DNA from: Casuarina equisetifolia
Taxonomy: Eukaryota > Streptophyta > Magnoliopsida > Fagales > Casuarinaceae
Direction of reading: 5' to 3'
Assembly: GCA_028551475.1 (NCBI GenBank)
Contig: CM052358.1
Coordinates: 22,780,853 to 22,844,852, forward strand
Length of the DNA: 64,000 bases
The notes below the pieces were generated by a model that saw nothing but the letters and a program-made list of their open reading frames with translations, was not told where the DNA came from and did no database searches. Of this stretch, positions 59,601-64,000 are shown piece after piece; within the stretch, counting starts at the first letter, position 1; every line of letters starts with the position of its first letter. Position numbers and translations under genes: made by a program.

Positions 59601-62080
59601 CCCACAAATCATCGTTCCATATACTAAAAGAGATAATGACAGCGTTCAGATACCAGGAGATGGACTGCACAATTGCTGTCCCACCTACCACCTGATACGC
59701 CTACTGCACTCCTCCGACCAATCTACTTGTCAAAGGCTTCACATTTCAGATAATTTTTTTATTAATATGTGAGTTTATTTATCTAATAAGAAGAGAACAC
59801 AAAAATTTATGAGCATATTCCAGCATTATAATTCATCTAAGTGAGAATCAAGTTTGGAATCTTTCAACTATAATAGAACAAAATATTTGCTTGAAAGAAA
59901 TTAACATTCTTAAATAAAGATAAACTCACATGTATTACCTTTTTTATTCTAGTTAGTAAAACTGGCATTTCGAAAATTTTATTTTGAAAATGTCTATAAT
60001 TTTATTTAGATGACACATAATAAATGTATGTTAAGAAAAAAATTTAAAAAAATTTTATAGTCAAATATCCATTATGTGTACAAAGGATTTGGCTTTTCAT
60101 GTATTTGTAAATAATAGATAATTATAATGTTTTCCACCAACTTTTTAAATATCTTCCAAAACTGTTATGTGAAGTTCAAATAGGCCCTTGAATTATGCAA
60201 AGTTTTCTTAATATTTTCTTCTTCTTTTTTTAATTTCTTTGCAATTTGATCTTCTTCAATACATTTCACAAAATTCTTTTGTCAGCCTTTTTGTTTCTAC
60301 ATGGTCTGCTTCATGATAAATTTTATCATGAAAAGACATAAGGAAAAGAAGCATGAATAGGTAGAAACAGCAAATGCATTCTTTAGTGCATGGTCCAAAC
60401 ATATGAGTATATATCCTTAAGCAGTTTTATATTGATAATTGTTGTATGTGAAATTTTACGGAAAGAGTTAAAAGAAAAAACATTTTTTAGTGCTGCGCCA
60501 CAAGACAACATTGCTTCCTGTCGAAGCCCCACGTCCTGCAACTACTAGAATAATCGTCATCCCCTTGTGCTTTCTGCCTTGAAACGCTCTATTGTGTCTT
60601 CTCTGTTCACGAACTTGAACCTTCTTGGTGGGAGGCAAAGGCTTCATGAGGAGGCTTTGAGTCCTTATTGTCGCATAAGGTCGATTCAAACCCATTAGAA
60701 ATTGGCGGAACTACAGTTGTTCCATGTTTCTGACCATCTTTTGATTTCGCCAATTCGGGACATGGCATAGCTGTTAGGTGTATATAATATTACTACATTT
60801 TCCTAGCACGTCTAAGCTTTAAGAGCATAATTGCAGTGCCGTCGCAAGTCCCATTATGCAAGGACAATCAATATTTCATTCTAATGTATAAACCAACGTA
60901 AGCATGCAATGAGCTACCGAATATAACCTCCATACAACCACTTTTTCTAGGCACGAACGTCACGTGAAATTATTGAGATATTAAAGTCCAACGGTTGGGA
61001 ATCTTTTCAATTAAAGCATTTTCGATTGTCCTGAAATAATGTTCATGTATTTTGCTTGCGTAGTATGAGAACCTTTGTTGTCCAAACTAACGATGATCAT
61101 GATTCCTTTGTCATCGTCAAAGTTTTATTAGATCTAACATAGGGGAAATATTAGGAACTCATTTTGAGGCAGAAAAGTTTTCGAACCGAGACTAAGAAGA
61201 CATAGTTTTATGATGCTAGATCCAATGAAACTCGCCTCAAGATAAGCCGAGAGGGTGGATTTTTCTCTAGCCTGGATTGCGTAATTGGTTCATCTTTGCA
61301 CCGTGTTTGTTACGTGCCTAATTTGTTATGGGAGAAACTAGCCTCAAAATAAGAAGTTATTCTAAAAAGTAAAAGGACAAAACGGCTTTGTTGTTGAGTA
61401 AAATTAAAATGTTTCGTTTGAGAGATAAAACCTCTTAATGTTTTATTTGAAGGAAACAAAACTTCTATTCTCATGGAAAGAAGAACAAAATTTCCACAAG
61501 TTTCTGATTTCCAAAAACTACTTTTCTCAAGCCCTCTTTAGATTCTTATATACGTTATTGAAATCGTTAGCTGTTCCAATTCTTTCTCTTGCTTCTTAGA
61601 TAACTCAAACACTTTTCAAATTTACGTAACATACCACCTTCCTTACAAAATAAGCCTAACCCTACACAAGCGAATTACTGTCCCTTCACGAGTTGGTTTG
61701 CCGGAAACGCTCTAAAAGTCATCCTCAATGGAAGAAGAACTAGCCAATGACTAGTGCATTGGACAGATCAGTCAAGGGGATTCCGCAGCCAACCATGCGT
61801 GGAGCCCCACCTGACTCCCTTACGCTAACGACCACCTAGCAACGTTTTTGTCGCCCTTCACTGGCCGCCCAGGTCTTGCATCGAGCGTTGCCTGGCCGGG
61901 TCTTCCGATGTTGGTTTTGTCGCGTGATTTGGTCGTCCTAGGGGGCTCCTGACTTAAGGCCGGCCTTTCTTGTCTACGACGATGTTTGCCTTTATCTTTT
62001 CTCCGTCAGCGTGCACCGTTCACGTTAGGGTGTGTGAACCGAGCATGGAGGTCGATCTGGCTTCATATCTTTTTCGTCAA
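59601..62080. other. Long intergenic stretch, no gene recognised
   Basis: It is mostly AT-rich. A 75-codon minus-strand frame at 60,468-60,695 (GLNRPYATIRTQSLLMKPLP) has a gene-like composition but no recognised family, so it may be a fragment. About 61,690-62,060 is unusually GC-rich for the window and has no identified content. Confidence 0.5.
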
Positions 62081-62084
62081 TGAT

Positions 62085-62590
62085 ACCCAAATAATATTTG
62101 TGCATTAATTGTTTCATATCTTTTTCTTTATTGGATTCTGATCAAAAAACAGAATATTTCTGCTTATATGGCGGAGCAAATAATGAGATTGACAAACCGA
62201 TCATCCAACATATAAAATATTAATGAAATCGAGAGCTTTCAATTGATGGAAACGCATAACTCATCGGGCCTCACTCTACGAGATTTGTTAGAGAACAGTC
62301 GTCAGTGCAGTCGTCTTAGCGAAAAAAATAAAACAAGATAAGTAGTACAGCTATTCTTGTTTTATCACGTCCAATGAAAACAATAGACCTTGTCATGCAT
62401 TACATAGAAGTTAATCTCACAAGGCAACGGTTCTTGAACTAGCATGCTTTACAAACCATTTCTAGAGCAGAAGAGTAAAGTTTTGTAGCTCTGCGCTGCA
62501 TTCAGGATGACAGCTTGTTCAAGCAATCGGAACAGTATGAACTTTTCATCGGTGCCACATGTACAGTAGTTGACCTGCATGGTCCACTAT
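62085..62590. repeat. Third copy of the OSC 3' flank
   Basis: It aligns with 15,118-15,620 and 52,136-52,655 (ttaattg-ttcatatcttt, aacatataaaatatt, cagcttgttcaagcaatcgg). It marks the start of a third, partial duplication unit. Confidence 0.8.
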
Positions 62591-62987
62591 TTGATTTGAA
62601 CTTTTCTAGATGGCAATGGGCACGCTTGCGGTACTCTGCAAGAGCCCGCAACGAGAAAATGATTCTATATGCAGAAAAGAGTAATATACATGTCTTCAGG
62701 GAGGCCGCAACAATGTTCTGTATAAGAGAGCGACAAAGTGTTATGAAGTTTTGCAGTGATTTCCTATAATGCACTTCAAATTAAGCTGTTCCGCTTTCCC
62801 CCCATTCTTCCTGAATTTAGCTCTAGTTTCGTAGTGCAAGAGTGAATTATAGATTTAGGTCAGCTTTCCTTGTTATTTTGGTTTTTTTATCATTTTCTTT
62901 CTCTTTGAATGAACCTATTTAAAAAGAGGTACCTGCTGAGGAAAATCGCCATTTTCCAACTGAGAATTAATTATCAGTTTTGCTGCC
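62591..62987 (-). pseudogene. Oxidosqualene cyclase 3'-end remnant (OSC-3)
   Basis: Only the last two exons remain. Exon 16 is cut at its 5' side (about 62,938-62,987: [16 protein letters not shown]), and exon 17 lies at about 62,600-62,725 ([28 protein letters not shown]), matching exon 17 of OSC-1 and OSC-2. A 1-base deletion after EYRKRA shifts the frame so that the usual PLPS end and stop are lost. A Ty3/gypsy fragment abuts the break at about 62,988, so the upstream exons may lie beyond the window or be gone. Confidence 0.9.
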
Positions 62988-64000
62988 CTCCAGTAGTTTT
63001 AACTTGTATGCTAAAGATCCAATCCTTTCCAGCACCCTAAACGGCCCATAATAGAGTGGAGTTAACTTGTGAGTCCTTCTCATGCTTATAGAGAGTTCTT
63101 AATAAGGCTATAGTCTTAGTAAAACCATATCACCCACATGAAAGTCCCTATATGTTCTTCCTTTATCATAGACTATTTTGATTCTAGCTTGGGAGTCAAT
63201 GAGTCTTTCTCTTAAGATTTTCACTACATGATCCCTCTCCATTAACTCTTTTTCCAATGCCTTTTCAAATATGGCTCCTAGAATGTAATCTAAAAGGTTT
63301 GGAGGGAGTCTTCCATACACTATCTTAAAGGGGTTTTCCCTGAGGACCCATGCACACTAGTGTTATAACGAAACTCCACCCATGGTAATCATTTTAGCCA
63401 ATTTCATGTTTGATTAGAGATGAAACACCTTAAATACATTTCTAACACTTGGTTAACCATTTATGTTTGGCCATCTAATTAAGGATGGTAAGTTGTGGAG
63501 AAGTTTAGCTTTGTTCTCTACAGATTAAATAACTCTTGCTAGAATAAACTAGTAAAAAATTTATCTTTATTTGACACAATCTTCTTTGGCATCCCATATA
63601 GCTTGTAGATGTTCTGAAAGAATGCTTCTACAACTATGATTACTATGTAAAGATGAGTAAGAGGCACAAAGTGAGCCATCTTTGATAACTGGTCAACTAT
63701 CACAAGTATACATGTTTTCCTTTTAGAGTTAGGCAACCCTTCAATGAAATTCATTAATAGTTTAGTCCAAACCTCTTGAGGAATTGGAAGTGGTTGCATT
63801 AAGCCTACTAGTGGGGTGTTTAAAGTTTTATTCTACTAGCAAGTCTAACACTCTTAAATCATTTCTTAGACTAGTTTCCTTATTCACTGCCAAAAGAAAG
63901 AAGCTCTAACTCTTGGCAATGTTTTATGAACTCCTTCATAAGATGCCCTTGTGAATTTCTTTTATTAGAGGCCTTGTGAGGTTGGAATTGAGACCTAAAT
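62988..64000 (-). mobile_element. Ty3/gypsy pol fragment (fossil), running off the window
   Basis: Minus-strand frames encode an integrase core piece (63,539-63,799: WTKLLMNFIEGLPNSKRKTC, VDQLSKMAHFVPL), an integrase C-terminal piece (63,108-63,320: KGRTYRDFHVGDMVLL) and the following YYGPFRVLERIGSLAYKLKL near 63,000. This order and content are typical of chromovirus-like Ty3/gypsy elements. It is broken in several places. No LTR is seen in the window. It is inserted in, or joined to, OSC-3 exon 16. Confidence 0.88.

Noticed and set aside
60468-60695. 75-codon frame as a real gene
   Set aside because: There is no recognised family, no start context and no exon partners; it is kept only as a remark in the intergenic entry.

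Overview
The window is nuclear DNA of a eudicot plant, probably woody. It is AT-rich, its genes are split by many GT/AG introns, and it carries LTR retrotransposon fossils. The species cannot be told from the sequence. Gene boundaries were worked out by reading exons and splice sites by eye and by aligning paralogous copies inside the window against each other.

Two enzyme families dominate, all on the minus strand. Glycoside hydrolase family 1 (GH1) beta-glucosidases occur as a decayed copy (GH1-A, 1.9-7.6 kb), an apparently whole 510-residue copy (GH1-C, 31.0-36.2 kb) and an apparently whole 512-residue copy (GH1-B, 39.9-43.9 kb). Oxidosqualene cyclases (OSC, the triterpene scaffold enzymes) occur as a pseudogene (OSC-1, 15.6-19.8 kb), a full set of 17 exons coding for 762 residues but with one damaged splice acceptor (OSC-2, 52.7-59.2 kb) and a 3'-end remnant (OSC-3, 62.6-63.0 kb). 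A 5'-truncated 13-lipoxygenase pseudogene (20.9-24.3 kb) is the only clear host gene on the plus strand.

The layout is a tandem segmental duplication. Unit 1 (1 to about 20.6 kb: upstream flank of an off-window GH1, GH1-A, spacer, copia fossil, OSC-1) matches unit 2 (about 36.4-59.4 kb: upstream flank of GH1-C, GH1-B, spacer, copia fossil, OSC-2). A third partial repeat starts near 62.1 kb with OSC-3. Unit 1 is badly decayed and unit 2 is largely preserved. Between the units lie the lipoxygenase pseudogene, a Ty1/copia element (25.1-30.6 kb) and GH1-C.

Mobile DNA explains much of the length difference between units: a non-autonomous LTR element with a solo LTR nested in one of its LTRs (8.05-12.55 kb), a 1.8 kb insertion in GH1-A intron 7, a terminal-repeat element carrying pentatricopeptide-repeat-like coding sequence (46.5-50.1 kb), copia fossils at 14.1-15.1 and 50.6-52.1 kb, and a Ty3/gypsy integrase fragment at the right end.

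The most interesting reading is a candidate triterpene-glycoside gene cluster, in which OSC makes the scaffold and secreted GH1 enzymes hydrolyse or transglycosylate a glycoside. It is being duplicated and partly lost. That functional link is inference from co-localisation only.
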